Source: DASUPK01 sp963831605
GTDB taxonomy: Bacteria > Actinomycetota > Thermoleophilia > Solirubrobacterales > 70-9
Direction of reading: 5' to 3'
DNA length: 64,000 nt
Assembly: GCA_963831605.1 (NCBI GenBank)
Contig: CAWHQR010000002.1
Coordinates: 124,001-188,000, forward strand
The translations under genes and the position numbers were made by a program. Shown here one piece after another: positions 7,472-16,038 of this stretch. The notes beneath the pieces were generated by a model, which did not search any database, was not told the DNA's origin, and saw only the letters and a list, made by a program, of their open reading frames with translations. Each line of letters starts with the position of its first letter. The stretch's first letter is position 1.

Positions 7472-8778
7472 CGCGCAAGCGCTCAAGCCGGCTGCCCGGC
7501 AGCGGGTCGCTGCGGTCGTCGCCGTCGTACTGGCTCCCGCAGTCCTCGTGCTCGCTGCCTACATCGTCGTGCAGCAATTCCCGCGGGGCCTGGTCGTCAT
7601 TGCCTGCGTGGCGATCGCACTGGGAGCGGGCTGGTATGGGTTGCTGCGTCGTGGCGGTGCGCGTCTGCTGGGGCTGGGAATCGCACTGGCGGCACTGATC
7701 GCGCAGGCGGCCCTGCTCTTAGCGGACGGGGACCACCTGATCGAGGCCATTCTCGTCGTGGCGGGGCTCCTCCTCTGCCTGGGTGCGGCCCGGACGGCGT
7801 TCAGGGTGAAGGTCCCGCTGGCGCCGGTGTCCCGTCCCCAGCGGCCCGTCCTCTTCTACAACCCCAAATCCGGCGGGGGGAAGGCGGAGCGCTTCCACCT
7901 GGCCGAGGAGGCGCGGTCGCGGGGCATCAAGCCGATCGAGCTGACGAGGGGAGTCGACCTGTGGGATCTGGTGCGCGGAGCGGTCGATGATGGAGCCGAT
8001 GCGCTGGCGATGGCCGGCGGCGATGGATCGCAGGCGATCGTCGCAGCCGTGGCTGCCGAGCAGGACATGCCGTACGCCTGCATTCCCGCAGGAACGCGTA
8101 ACCACTTCGCCCTCGATCTCGGGGTGGACCGAGACGACGTGGTGGGGGCGCTGGAGGCATTCGTGGATGGCGGTGAGCGCCGGGTCGATCTGGCGGAGGT
8201 GAATGGCCGCGTTTTCGTCAACAACGTCTCGCTCGGCCTCTACGCGGAGGCCGTGCAGAGGAAGGGCTACCGGGAGGCAAAGATCCGCACGATCCTCGAC
8301 ACGGTGCCCGACATGCTCGGCCCGGAGGGCTCCGGACTCGATCTCTCGTGGACGGGACCCGGGGGGCATGAGCATGAATCCGGCGCCGCGATCCTGATCT
8401 CGAACAACCGCTATCGGCTCGGCAAGGCGGTTGGTTCCGGCACCCGACCGCGGATCGACGACGGCCTGCTCGGCATCACGGTCGTGGCGGCGCCTGGAGG
8501 CTCGAAGTCCGGTTCGCCCGGACAGCGACCCTGGCGCGAATGGTCGGCTCCGGAATTCGAGGTTCGAGTCGAGCGACCCCGTTCCCGCCGGCATCGACGG
8601 CGAGGCGGTCACGCTGGAGGCTCCGCTGCGATTTCACATCCGACCCGGCGTGCTGCGGGTCCGCATCGCTCGGGCGCATCCCGGCGCCTCTCCCTCGGCG
8701 GCGATCCCGGAGAGCGTCCCCAAGGGATTCGTCGCGCTCGCCCAAACCGCCATGGGGAGGGCGCCGTCGCCGGCATGA
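7458..8778 (+). pseudogene. Diacylglycerol kinase-family lipid kinase with apparent frameshift
   Basis: An N-terminal membrane region of about 110 residues is followed by a DAGK catalytic domain: VLFYNPKSGGGKAERF, then MAGGDGSQAIVAAVA (the GGDG nucleotide loop) and PAGTRNHFALDLG. Reading continues normally to WSAPEFEV near 8564. The conserved C-terminal sandwich (PVPAGIDGEAVTLEAPLRF, LRVRIARAHPGASPSA) then continues in the +1 frame and stops at 8776-8778. One surplus base near 8568, within TTCGAGGTTCGAGTCGAG, explains this. Start: the first ATG/GTG is 7548, but the open frame upstream encodes a membrane helix. CTG 7458, with GGAGG at 7447-7451, fits better. It may be an assembly error rather than a real lesion. 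Confidence 0.75.
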
Positions 8779-9329
8779 CCCGTGCCCGCGAGTGGCTCGC
8801 CGAGGCGGACCGGCTGGACAAGTCGGTCTACGAGGCGATCGCCCGAACGCGGACGCCTCTGCTCGACCGCTCGATGCGCGCGCTGTCCAACGCGGCGGAC
8901 TACTCCAAGCTCTCTCTCGCCGCATCCGTCGCGTTGGCGGTCGCCGGAGGACCCGATGGACGCCGAGCGGCGGCGAGGGGCCTTGCGTCCATCGCGGTTA
9001 CGGCGACCGTCGTGAACGTTCTGATCAAGCCCCTGGCGCGTCGTCGCCGCCCCGACCGCACGGTGGCCTCCGTCCCGAGCGCCCGTCACGTCTCGATGCC
9101 CAATTCCCGATCGTTCCCGTCCGGCCACACGGCGGCGGCGGTCGCCTTCGCCACCGGCGCAGGGAGAGTGCTCCCGTGGGCCGGGCCGCCGCTGAGCGCA
9201 CTCGCGGCGCTGGTGGGCTACTCGAGGGTCCACACCGGCGTGCACTACCCGGTCGATGTGATCGTCGGCGCACTGTGCGGGGCGACCTTTGCGGAGCTCA
9301 CCGCGCTCGCGCTCGATCAGAGCAGGTAG
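8775..9329 (+). CDS. PAP2 superfamily phosphatase
   Basis: A 184-residue membrane phosphatase. The three PAP2 signatures are present: KPLARRRRP (C1), SFPSGHT (C2, with the catalytic His) and SRVHTGVHYPVDV (C3, nucleophile His and Asp). Four to five hydrophobic segments surround them. ATG 8775 overlaps the lipid kinase stop (ATGA), so kinase and phosphatase are probably a coupled pair acting on undecaprenyl or phosphatidic acid-type lipids. The long open frame that joins both genes exists only because of the frameshift in the kinase. The 3' end overlaps the convergent GAP gene by 13 bp. Confidence 0.88.
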   Translation: MTRAREWLAEADRLDKSVYEAIARTRTPLLDRSMRALSNAADYSKLSLAASVALAVAGGPDGRRAAARGLASIAVTATVVNVLIKPLARRRRPDRTVASVPSARHVSMPNSRSFPSGHTAAAVAFATGAGRVLPWAGPPLSALAALVGYSRVHTGVHYPVDVIVGALCGATFAELTALALDQSR

Positions 9330-10003
9330 ATCAGCCCCCGCGCGATCAGCAGGACCCCGAACAGCAGGGCGAGGCGAAAGCCGAACTTCCGGGCGTTGCG
9401 GTTGAACCATTCCTTGAAGCCATCCACTGCCCGTGGCGTCCACTGAGGGGCGACGAAGAAGCCGATCAGCGGTACCTCCAACAGCACGAGCATGATCACG
9501 TTGAAGAGGAGCACCATCCCGACGGCCCCCGCCGTGCTCGGGTTCTGTTCGGCGATCTTGTGCAGGCCGATCAGGTAGGAGGCCCCGGGCAGCGTCAGGA
9601 GCGCCCCGACGACGAACGTCGTCTGGGCGGTTCCCTGGCTGAGCTTGCGCTGCCAGAGCGGCGGTCCCTTGTCCTCCTTCGCCTCCTCCTTCTTGCGGCG
9701 GCGTTCCGCCAATCGCCCGGTCTCCTTCGGCTGGCGGCCAGGCCTGATCAGGAATGCGACGAGGAGCAGGAGCCCACCGAGCGCCAGGTCCATCGAGGGG
9801 CTCAGCGTGTGCTGGGCGGTGCTTGCGGACCCGTCCAGAGTGAAAACGATGATCAACCCCAGAGTCACGCTCGTCATCAGCGCGCCGAGCAGGTACCCGA
9901 TCAGCAACCGCTTCGGGTGGTCGAGCAGCAGCATCACCGTCGTGGCCGCGAGAAGGGTTGGGTTGAGGGCGGCCGTGAGGGCGTAGATGTAGATGCCGCT
10001 CAT
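9317..10003 (-). CDS. GAP family (Sap-type) membrane protein
   Basis: A 228-residue polytopic protein with six predicted membrane segments: a helix block at 1-85, a charged cytoplasmic linker (RRRKKEEAKEDKGPPLWQRK) and a second block at 120-228. TFVVGALLTLPGASYLIGL is typical of the GAP/sulfolipid-1-addressing (Sap) family. The mycobacterial relatives assist export of glycolipids; substrates elsewhere are unknown. It is adjacent to and convergent with the PAP2 phosphatase, which supports an envelope lipid role, though this is inference. Start ATG 10003. Confidence 0.8.
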   Translation of the reverse strand: MSGIYIYALTAALNPTLLAATTVMLLLDHPKRLLIGYLLGALMTSVTLGLIIVFTLDGSASTAQHTLSPSMDLALGGLLLLVAFLIRPGRQPKETGRLAERRRKKEEAKEDKGPPLWQRKLSQGTAQTTFVVGALLTLPGASYLIGLHKIAEQNPSTAGAVGMVLLFNVIMLVLLEVPLIGFFVAPQWTPRAVDGFKEWFNRNARKFGFRLALLFGVLLIARGLIYLL

Positions 10004-10078
10004 CCACCACTCCCCTCAGCGGCTGATGGTGAGATGATCACCAACATCCCATGATGCCGGTGGAACAGGACATACGAC

Positions 10079-11473
10079 ATGGCTGACCCCCCGACGGTCG
10101 GCGAGAGCGAGGCCGTCGGCAAGGCGGAGCGCGACAGGACGCCTCGCAAGGCCCTCGGGGAATGGACGCCGCCCGAGAACAGGGTCAGCCCCGTCGAGAT
10201 CCTGCAGGGACAGGACAAGACTCGGGTTCCGGAGCTCGTTCCTATCCGCCACGGCCGCATGGGCGCGTCGGCGTTCACCTTCTACCGGGGCGCGGCGGGG
10301 ATCATGGCCGCGGATTTGGGCGCCGGCGCGAGCACGGACCTGGTCGTCCAGCTCTGCGGCGACGCGCACCTCTCCAACTTCGGCGTCTTCGCAGCCCCCG
10401 ACAGAAAGCTGATCTTCGACATCAACGACTTCGACGAGACCCACCCGGGCCCGTTCGAGTGGGACGTCAAGCGCCTGGTCGCGAGCTTCGCGATCGGCGG
10501 ACGGGACCTGGGTTTCAAGCAGGGCGACTCTCGCTCGGCCGTCGAGGAGGCGGCGGGCGAGTACCGCCGGGAGATGCGCCGGCTGGCCGCGATGCGGACG
10601 ATCGACGTCTGGTACCAGCGGATCGACGTCGAGACCCTCGAGCGGTACCGAACGAAGGTGTCGAAGAAGGCCGCCCAGAACTACGACAAGGCGGTTGCGA
10701 AGGCAGAGCGCAAGAACAGCCTGCGGGCGTTCGGCAAGCTCACCCAAACGGTAGATGGGGAGCTGCGCATCATCAGCGACCCACCGCTGATCGTGCCCGT
10801 GGAGGAGATGGCCAGCAGCGATGCCCAGATGGAGGAGGTGATGGGGAGGATCCACGAGCTGCTCATTGCGTATCGCCGCACCCTGAGCGGTGAAGTCCGC
10901 CACCTGACGGACGGCTACCGGTTCGTCCACCTCGCCCGCAAGGTGGTCGGCGTGGGCAGCGTCGGCACTCGGGCCTGGATCGTGCTGCTGCTTGGGCGTG
11001 ACGAGGGCGACCCGCTCTTCCTGCAGGTGAAGGAGGCGGAGGAATCCGTCCTGGAGGGCTACGCCGGCAAGAGCCGGTTCAAGCAGGAGGGGCGCAGGGT
11101 GGTGGAGGGTCAGCGCCTGATGCAGGCCGCGAGCGACATCTTCCTGGGCTGGATCACCGCCGAGGGCCCTGACGGCAAGGACCGAGACTTCTACGTGCGC
11201 CAACTCTGGGACGGGAAGGGCTCCGCCCAGATTGAGCTGATGGATCCCGAGAGGATGCGCATCTACGCCCGGCTCTGCGGCTGGACGCTGGCCCGAGCCC
11301 ATGCCCGGTCCGGCGACCGGGTTGCGATCGCCGCGTATCTCGGCAAGGGGGACTCTTTCGATCGCGCGATGGGCGACTTCGCCGAGGCCTACGCGGACCA
11401 GAACGAGCGTGACTACAAGGAGTTCGAGGCCGCCGTCAAGAAGGGCACGCTCAAGGCCGTCAGCGGTATTTGA
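10079..11473 (+). CDS. DUF2252 domain-containing protein
   Basis: A 464-residue protein divergent from the GAP gene. RHGRMGASAFTFYRGAA, VVQLCGDAHLSNFGVFA and LIFDINDFDETHPGPFEWD are the signature blocks of DUF2252, which has a protein-kinase-like/aminoglycoside-phosphotransferase fold with the catalytic loop at GDAHLSNFG and the metal Asp in DINDFDE. ALARAHARSGD closes the domain. No substrate is established for the family. The 3' end overlaps the convergent sigma factor gene by 14 bp. Start ATG 10079 has no competing upstream candidate. Confidence 0.88.
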   Translation: MADPPTVGESEAVGKAERDRTPRKALGEWTPPENRVSPVEILQGQDKTRVPELVPIRHGRMGASAFTFYRGAAGIMAADLGAGASTDLVVQLCGDAHLSNFGVFAAPDRKLIFDINDFDETHPGPFEWDVKRLVASFAIGGRDLGFKQGDSRSAVEEAAGEYRREMRRLAAMRTIDVWYQRIDVETLERYRTKVSKKAAQNYDKAVAKAERKNSLRAFGKLTQTVDGELRIISDPPLIVPVEEMASSDAQMEEVMGRIHELLIAYRRTLSGEVRHLTDGYRFVHLARKVVGVGSVGTRAWIVLLLGRDEGDPLFLQVKEAEESVLEGYAGKSRFKQEGRRVVEGQRLMQAASDIFLGWITAEGPDGKDRDFYVRQLWDGKGSAQIELMDPERMRIYARLCGWTLARAHARSGDRVAIAAYLGKGDSFDRAMGDFAEAYADQNERDYKEFEAAVKKGTLKAVSGI

Positions 11474-12629
11474 GCTCCGCCAGCCGGCCCTCGAGAAAGT
11501 GGCGCTCGGCGTCGGAGTGGACCAGCTCGAGGGCTCGCCCGTAGGCGTTCCGGGCCTCGTCGATTCGATCGAGCCGCCGCAGCAGCTCCGCCCGCGTCGA
11601 GTGGAGGTAGTGGTACTCGCGGAGGTCCAGGCCATCCGCCAGCCTCAGCCCGCCCTCGGGGTCGCCCGCCTCGGCGATCGCCGCCGCCCGGTTGAGCTCC
11701 ACCACGGGTGAGCCGGTGAGCCGGGCGAGCTCGCCGTAGAGAGCCGCGATCTGGGGCCAGTCGACGTCCTCCTCGGTGTGGAGGAGCGCGATGGCCGCCT
11801 GGAGCACATACGGACCGCCGCCGCCGAGGGCCATGCCCCGTTCCAGCGCTGTCCGGGCCGAGTCGATCTCATCCCCGTCCCAGAGGGAGCGGTCCTGGTC
11901 CGCGAGCAGGACGAGCTCGCCGTCGGCGAACCGCGCCTCGCTGCGTGCGTCGTTCGCCAGCATCAGGGCCAGGAGCCCGTACACCTCCGCTTCGTCCGGC
12001 ATCAGCTCGGCGAGCGCGCGATTGATGCGGATTGCCTCCGCGGCCAGGTCGCCGCGGCCCCCGTAGCCCTCGTTGAAGATCAGATAGACCACAGCCAGCA
12101 CTGCCGTGAGCCGGTCCGGGAGCAGGTGGGGTGGAGGGACCCGAAACGGAATTCCGGCGGCCTCGATCTTGTGCTTCGCCCGAACCAGCCGTTTGGCCAT
12201 CGTCTCCTTCGGCACGAGAAAGGCGCGGGCGATCTCCTCGGTGGTCAGCCCGCCGAGCGTCCGCAGCGTCAGCGCGACCTGGCCGTCCAGCGCGAGCGCC
12301 GGATGGCAGCAGGTGAAGATCAGCTCGAGCCGCTCGTCGGGAATCGCTGTCTCATCTGTCATCTCGTCCTCCGTCGCCTCCGGCACGTCCAGGAGGCGCG
12401 TCTTCTCGGCCAGTGTCCGGTCTCGGCGGATTCGGTCTATCGCCCGGTTCCGCGCCGTCGTCACGAGCCATGCCCTCGGGTTGTCGGGCGTCCCGTCTCG
12501 GGGCCATCGCTCAGCCGCAATCGCGAACGCCTCCTGAGCGGCCTCCTCGGCCAGCTCGAAGCTGCCGAGGAAGCCGATCAGGTTGGCGAGGACGCGACCC
12601 CACTCGTCTCGAAAGACCTGGTCGAGGAT
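11460..12629 (-). CDS. RNA polymerase sigma factor, SigJ-like ECF type (DUF6596)
   Basis: About 390 residues. VFRDEWGRVLANLIGFLGS and LAEEAAQEAFAIAAERWP form sigma region 2, AWLVTTARNRAIDRIRR is region 2.4, and LRTLGGLTTEEIARAFLVPK is the region 4 helix-turn-helix. The long TPR-rich C-terminal domain (GYGGRGDLAAEAIRINRALAE) is the DUF6596 extension typical of sigma factors paired with YCII proteins. The start is unresolved. No ATG, GTG or TTG lies near the conserved N-terminus, and the next in-frame ATG is at 12746, inside the YCII gene. GAAGGAG is followed eight bases on by ATC 12629, which I chose tentatively. Confidence 0.85.
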   Translation of the reverse strand: MLDQVFRDEWGRVLANLIGFLGSFELAEEAAQEAFAIAAERWPRDGTPDNPRAWLVTTARNRAIDRIRRDRTLAEKTRLLDVPEATEDEMTDETAIPDERLELIFTCCHPALALDGQVALTLRTLGGLTTEEIARAFLVPKETMAKRLVRAKHKIEAAGIPFRVPPPHLLPDRLTAVLAVVYLIFNEGYGGRGDLAAEAIRINRALAELMPDEAEVYGLLALMLANDARSEARFADGELVLLADQDRSLWDGDEIDSARTALERGMALGGGGPYVLQAAIALLHTEEDVDWPQIAALYGELARLTGSPVVELNRAAAIAEAGDPEGGLRLADGLDLREYHYLHSTRAELLRRLDRIDEARNAYGRALELVHSDAERHFLEGRLAELKYR

Positions 12630-12631
12630 GA

Positions 12632-12994
12632 CTAGTACTCCTTCGCCACCGGACGGATCTCGATCGCACCTCCGGAGCGGGCCGCCGGAATGCGAGCCGC
12701 GAGCTCGATGGCCGCGTCGAGGTCGTCGGCCTCGTAGGTGAGCCATCCGCCGAGCGCCTCCTTGACGGAGACGAACGGGCCGTCGGTGGTCAGGGTCTCG
12801 CCGTCCGCGACGTGGACGGTGGTCGCGGTCTCAGGCGAGTCCAGCTGCAGGTTGTTCGGGGTGACGCCGGGTGTCTCGTTGACGGCGCCGTAGCCCGCGA
12901 ACATCTCCTTCTGCTCCTCCTCGGAGAGCTCGTTCCAGGCGTCGGTCCCGGGGACGGGGGTGGTTCCCTGATGAATCAGAAGCACGTACTTCAT
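12632..12994 (-). CDS. YCII-related protein, partner of the sigma factor
   Basis: A 120-residue protein. ATG 12994 has a strong AAGGAGG Shine-Dalgarno sequence, which rules out the longer frame. MKYVLLIHQG opens the dimeric alpha+beta barrel of the YCII/DGPF family, and TTDGPFVSVKEALGGW carries the DGPF signature. DGPF proteins are nearly always encoded next to SigJ-like sigma factors, as here, where the sigma gene starts at or across its stop. The partnership is conserved but its mechanism is unknown; a sensor or modulator role is inferred. Confidence 0.88.
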   Translation of the reverse strand: MKYVLLIHQGTTPVPGTDAWNELSEEEQKEMFAGYGAVNETPGVTPNNLQLDSPETATTVHVADGETLTTDGPFVSVKEALGGWLTYEADDLDAAIELAARIPAARSGGAIEIRPVAKEY

Positions 12995-13135
12995 GGCTAC
13001 CTCCTTGGTGGTGGGTTGCCTCAGAGACGAACGAAGGAGACCGGAATGGACACTCGAGTCTGACCGGCAATCTCGGAGTTCTCCCGGCTCGTATACGGGG
13101 TCGATACCGCTCACATACCCGAGAGGAGGGCGAAG

Positions 13136-13489
13136 ATGGCACAAGCCGACCCATCGATGCACGAACACGAGTGGAGGGCCTCGGCCAACATGCCGCCGCT
13201 CACCCGGGAGGACATGGTGAGCATCGCGGTTGCCGGGCTAGGGACCGCGGCGGTGATCCTGATCGCCGTGATCAGCGCTGGGGGCGAGCACGGCAATTAC
13301 AGTGCCGTCACGATCGCGCGGACCCTGATCGCGACGGGGATCCTGCTGATCAACATGGCCCATGTGGTGGGGATTCTCTTCTTCGAGAGCGTCGACTACC
13401 ACGGACCCTTCCAGCACTTCCTCGCGCGACTCAGCACGTTCGGGACGATCGGAGCGATCGCCGTCAGCCTCGCCATGGGCCTGCTCTGA
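13136..13489 (+). CDS. Small membrane protein of unknown function
   Basis: A 117-residue protein with GAGGAGGG eight bases before ATG 13136. After a polar N-terminus (EHEWRASANMPPLTREDM) come three hydrophobic segments: VSIAVAGLGTAAVILIAVIS, TLIATGILLINMAHVVGILF and TIGAIAVSLAMGLL. I do not recognise the family. It is divergent from the YCII/sigma pair. The 141-bp gap between them probably holds both promoters, so it may be a target of that sigma factor. Its whole 3' part is overlapped in antisense by the extended DUF1365 frame. Confidence 0.6.
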   Translation: MAQADPSMHEHEWRASANMPPLTREDMVSIAVAGLGTAAVILIAVISAGGEHGNYSAVTIARTLIATGILLINMAHVVGILFFESVDYHGPFQHFLARLSTFGTIGAIAVSLAMGLL

Positions 13490-14236
13490 GCGCCGGCCGG
13501 GATGCCCAAACCGCGGGGTGCCCTTCGCCCACAGTCTGAGCGCCTGCGCGTAGATGCGCGCGAGCGTCATGACGGTCATTGGTGGATAGCGGAGCAGCAG
13601 GCCGGTCATGGCCCTTCGGGTGATCTCCCGACGCCGCAGCGCCAGCTGCGCCGAGAACACCGGGAGGCCGGCCTCGTAGCTGGTGATCCCTACTGCCAGG
13701 TTGGCTCCCGGCGGCGTCACGGAGATCTCGTAGCGCTGATCCATCGGCTGGAAGGGCGAGACGTGCATGTCCTTTCGGAATGAGCCCACGATCGGTCCGC
13801 CTCCGCCTCCGCCGCCGTCGATCACGTAGGTAGTGCTTTCTCCCCACGGTGTGTTCGTCACCTCGGCGATCACCGCCTCGACCGAACTCCCGTCCTCCCC
13901 GTACACGAAGAAAAACGACACCGGGTTGAACCCCACCCCGAGATACCGGGGGTTGGCGAGCAGCCGCACTGGTCCAGCCGGCCGGCGCCCAACGCGCCTC
14001 ATCGTCAGATCGCGAGCACCCTCGGCGAGACCGGGGGAGACTCCACCGAGATAGTCCCCGTGACGGAAGCGCGCGGGCGCCGAGCGGCGGGCCGACCAGA
14101 GCGGGATGCGATCAAGGAGCTCGGGCAGCTCGTCGAGGTCGAAGAGGGGCATGAACACCCGGTAGCGGAAACCATGCGGGCTGCGACCGAGTCGCCGATG
14201 AGTCACCCAGCCCTCGTAGATCGCGGAGGAGGTCAT
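13238..14236 (-). CDS. DUF1365 family protein
   Basis: Residues 1-255 form a complete DUF1365 protein: IYEGWVTHRRLGRSPHGFRY at the start, LGVGFNPVSFFFVYGEDG in the middle, and HVSPFQPMDQRYEISVTPPG then YAQALRLWAKGTPRFGHP at the end. The frame has no stop where relatives end. It runs on for about 75 residues antisense to the small membrane protein gene, with no family resemblance. The natural stop may have been lost. DUF1365 genes regularly accompany FAD oxidoreductase and cyclopropane-fatty-acid synthase-like genes in photo-oxidative stress regulons. ATG 14236 overlaps the upstream stop (ATGA). Confidence 0.82.
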   Translation of the reverse strand: MTSSAIYEGWVTHRRLGRSPHGFRYRVFMPLFDLDELPELLDRIPLWSARRSAPARFRHGDYLGGVSPGLAEGARDLTMRRVGRRPAGPVRLLANPRYLGVGFNPVSFFFVYGEDGSSVEAVIAEVTNTPWGESTTYVIDGGGGGGGPIVGSFRKDMHVSPFQPMDQRYEISVTPPGANLAVGITSYEAGLPVFSAQLALRRREITRRAMTGLLLRYPPMTVMTLARIYAQALRLWAKGTPRFGHPGRRSEQAHGEADGDRSDRPERAESREEVLEGSVVVDALEEENPHHMGHVDQQDPRRDQGPRDRDGTVIAVLAPSADHGDQDHRRGP

Positions 14237-15564
14237 GCCGCGCGGGCGAGCTCGCGGACCTCTGTCGTTGCCGGCGCCTTCTCACTTTCGGCAAGGGGTG
14301 CGTCGATGGGCCCGCGGCCGCCAAGCGCGTGCGAGACCCGCAGCGCCGACCAGACGCCATCCTCATGGAAGCCCCATCTCCAGTACGCGCCGCAGTAGTG
14401 GGTGCGCCCTCGTCCCGAGATCTCCGGCCAGCGGGACTGCGCCGCGACGCCCTCCGGCGTGAAGACCGGATGTGAGTAGTCGATCACGCGGATCACGCGC
14501 CCCGGGTCGATCGCCTTGGTGCGGTTGAGGGTGACGAGCAGGTCGCCGTCCGCTCCGAGTGACTGGAGGCGGTTCATGTCGTAGGTGACCGTGGTGCGGC
14601 GGCTGGGCCGCTCGGTGAGGTGATAGTTCCAGCTAGCCCACGCCGAGCGGCGTCGGGGCATCAGGCTGGCGTCGGTGTGGAGCACGGCCTCATTCCGCTG
14701 GTAGGGGATCGCCCCGAGGACGGCGCGCTCCGCAACGCTCGGATCGCCGAGCATCCGCAGGGCCTGATCCGAGTGGGTGGCGATCACCACCTCGTCAAAG
14801 ATGCGGAACTTCCCCTCAATCTCCAGGCTCACGGATTCGGGGTCACGGAGGATGCGACGCACGGGGGACTGGAGATGGAGATTGCTGCGGAACGGAGCGA
14901 TCAGCGCCTCGACGTACCGTCGGGCGCCTCCCGGGATGGTGCGCCATCGGGGACGCCCCATCAGCTGGAGGACCCCGTGGTTCTCGAAGAACTCGGCCAG
15001 GAAGGCAGCCGGGAAGCGCCAGAGCTCCTCGGGGTCGGCGGACCAGACCGCCGAGACCTGCGGCACCAGGAGCCGCTCGATGAAGTAGTCGGAATAGCTC
15101 CCCTCGGCCAGGAAGCGCCTGAGCGAGGGGCCGTCCGCAGGTGCGCCGACGAGGACGCGGGCATCGCGGTTGAAGCGGACGAGGTCGAGCAGCATGCGGC
15201 GAAACCGGCGATCGAGGAAATTGGCCGGCCTGGTCAGTAGGCCGCGCGTCGCCCATTCGAAATCCCCACGGCCATCCGAGACCGAGAAGCTCATGCTCGC
15301 CGGCTGACTCGGGACGCCCAGCTCGAAGAGCAGGCGCTCGAAGTTCGGATAATTCCTGTCGTTGAAGACGATGAAGCCCGTATCCACCGCCAGTGGGCCG
15401 TCCGGGGTCTCGACGTCGATGGTGTTGCTGTGACCGCCCGCGTAGCCTCCGGCCTCGAACAACTCGACGTCGTGGCCCGCGCTCCGGAGCTCGGCGGCCG
15501 CGACGAGGCCGGACACTCCACCACCCACCACCGCGATCCGCTTCGGCGCAAGCGGCCCCGTCAT
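14233..15564 (-). CDS. NAD(P)/FAD-dependent oxidoreductase (amine oxidase-like)
   Basis: A 443-residue flavoprotein. RIAVVGGGVSGLVAAAELRS binds FAD and LFEAGGYAGGHSNTI is the amine-oxidase GG motif. VDTGFIVFNDRNYPNFERL and EAVLHTDASLMPRRRSAWASW are characteristic of the group found with DUF1365 and cyclopropane-fatty-acid synthase-like genes. ATG 15564 overlaps the SRPBCC stop by 4 bp and excludes the longer upstream frame. Relatives in singlet-oxygen and LitR regulons have been linked to unusual fatty-acid formation, including furan fatty acids. The methylase expected for that pathway is not in this window. Confidence 0.85.
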   Translation of the reverse strand: MTGPLAPKRIAVVGGGVSGLVAAAELRSAGHDVELFEAGGYAGGHSNTIDVETPDGPLAVDTGFIVFNDRNYPNFERLLFELGVPSQPASMSFSVSDGRGDFEWATRGLLTRPANFLDRRFRRMLLDLVRFNRDARVLVGAPADGPSLRRFLAEGSYSDYFIERLLVPQVSAVWSADPEELWRFPAAFLAEFFENHGVLQLMGRPRWRTIPGGARRYVEALIAPFRSNLHLQSPVRRILRDPESVSLEIEGKFRIFDEVVIATHSDQALRMLGDPSVAERAVLGAIPYQRNEAVLHTDASLMPRRRSAWASWNYHLTERPSRRTTVTYDMNRLQSLGADGDLLVTLNRTKAIDPGRVIRVIDYSHPVFTPEGVAAQSRWPEISGRGRTHYCGAYWRWGFHEDGVWSALRVSHALGGRGPIDAPLAESEKAPATTEVRELARAA

Positions 15565-16028
15565 CGGGAGACGCCCACCGGCGGCGCTTCCACCAGGGGC
15601 ACCGCAAGACGCTTGCGCAGTCCATCCTCCGCGTTCCTGCCCAGGCGAGCGAACGCCACCTGGAGCGGCGGATCGAGCACGCGCTTCCCACGCCGAAGTC
15701 GCAGCGACGCTCTCCAGGTCAGGGTCGAGCCCGAGACGGTCGGCAGGACGATTGCCTCGTCCGCGATCGACATGGCGTCGGTCTCGGCCGCAAAGAGGAG
15801 GCGATGCGGCGGCTCGGCCTCGACCATCTCGTACGGGAGCGCGGCGGTCCGGCCGAGGAAGCCGACGTCGAGCACGTAGCGGGCTCCGACCGTGCCCGGA
15901 TCGCCCTCTACCAGCCGGGCATCCTTCACACTCGGGTCCCATTCGACGATCGAGCGCAGGTCCGCGAGGTAGCGCCAGACCTCGTCGGGCCTGTTCTCGG
16001 TTGCCAATGTCGCTGAGAAATGGGCCAT
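15561..16028 (-). CDS. SRPBCC family (polyketide cyclase/dehydrase-like) protein
   Basis: A 155-residue protein with the START/Bet v1-like helix-grip fold. It opens AHFSATLATENRPDEVWRYL, has VEWDPSVKDARLV typical of polyketide cyclase_2 members, and ends with the long C-terminal helix AFARLGRNAEDGLRKRLA. Such proteins bind hydrophobic ligands in a central cavity. It sits between an SDR and an FAD oxidoreductase on the same strand, so it could carry or bind the lipid that those enzymes modify. That role is inferred from context alone. Confidence 0.8.
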   Translation of the reverse strand: MAHFSATLATENRPDEVWRYLADLRSIVEWDPSVKDARLVEGDPGTVGARYVLDVGFLGRTAALPYEMVEAEPPHRLLFAAETDAMSIADEAIVLPTVSGSTLTWRASLRLRRGKRVLDPPLQVAFARLGRNAEDGLRKRLAVPLVEAPPVGVSR

Positions 16029-16038
16029 GGGCCCCTCC

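Noticed and set aside
7548..9329. A 593-residue DAGK-PAP2 fusion protein
   Set aside because: The linker is Arg-rich shadow sequence. The true DAGK C-terminus is in the +1 frame and ends at an ATGA overlap with PAP2.
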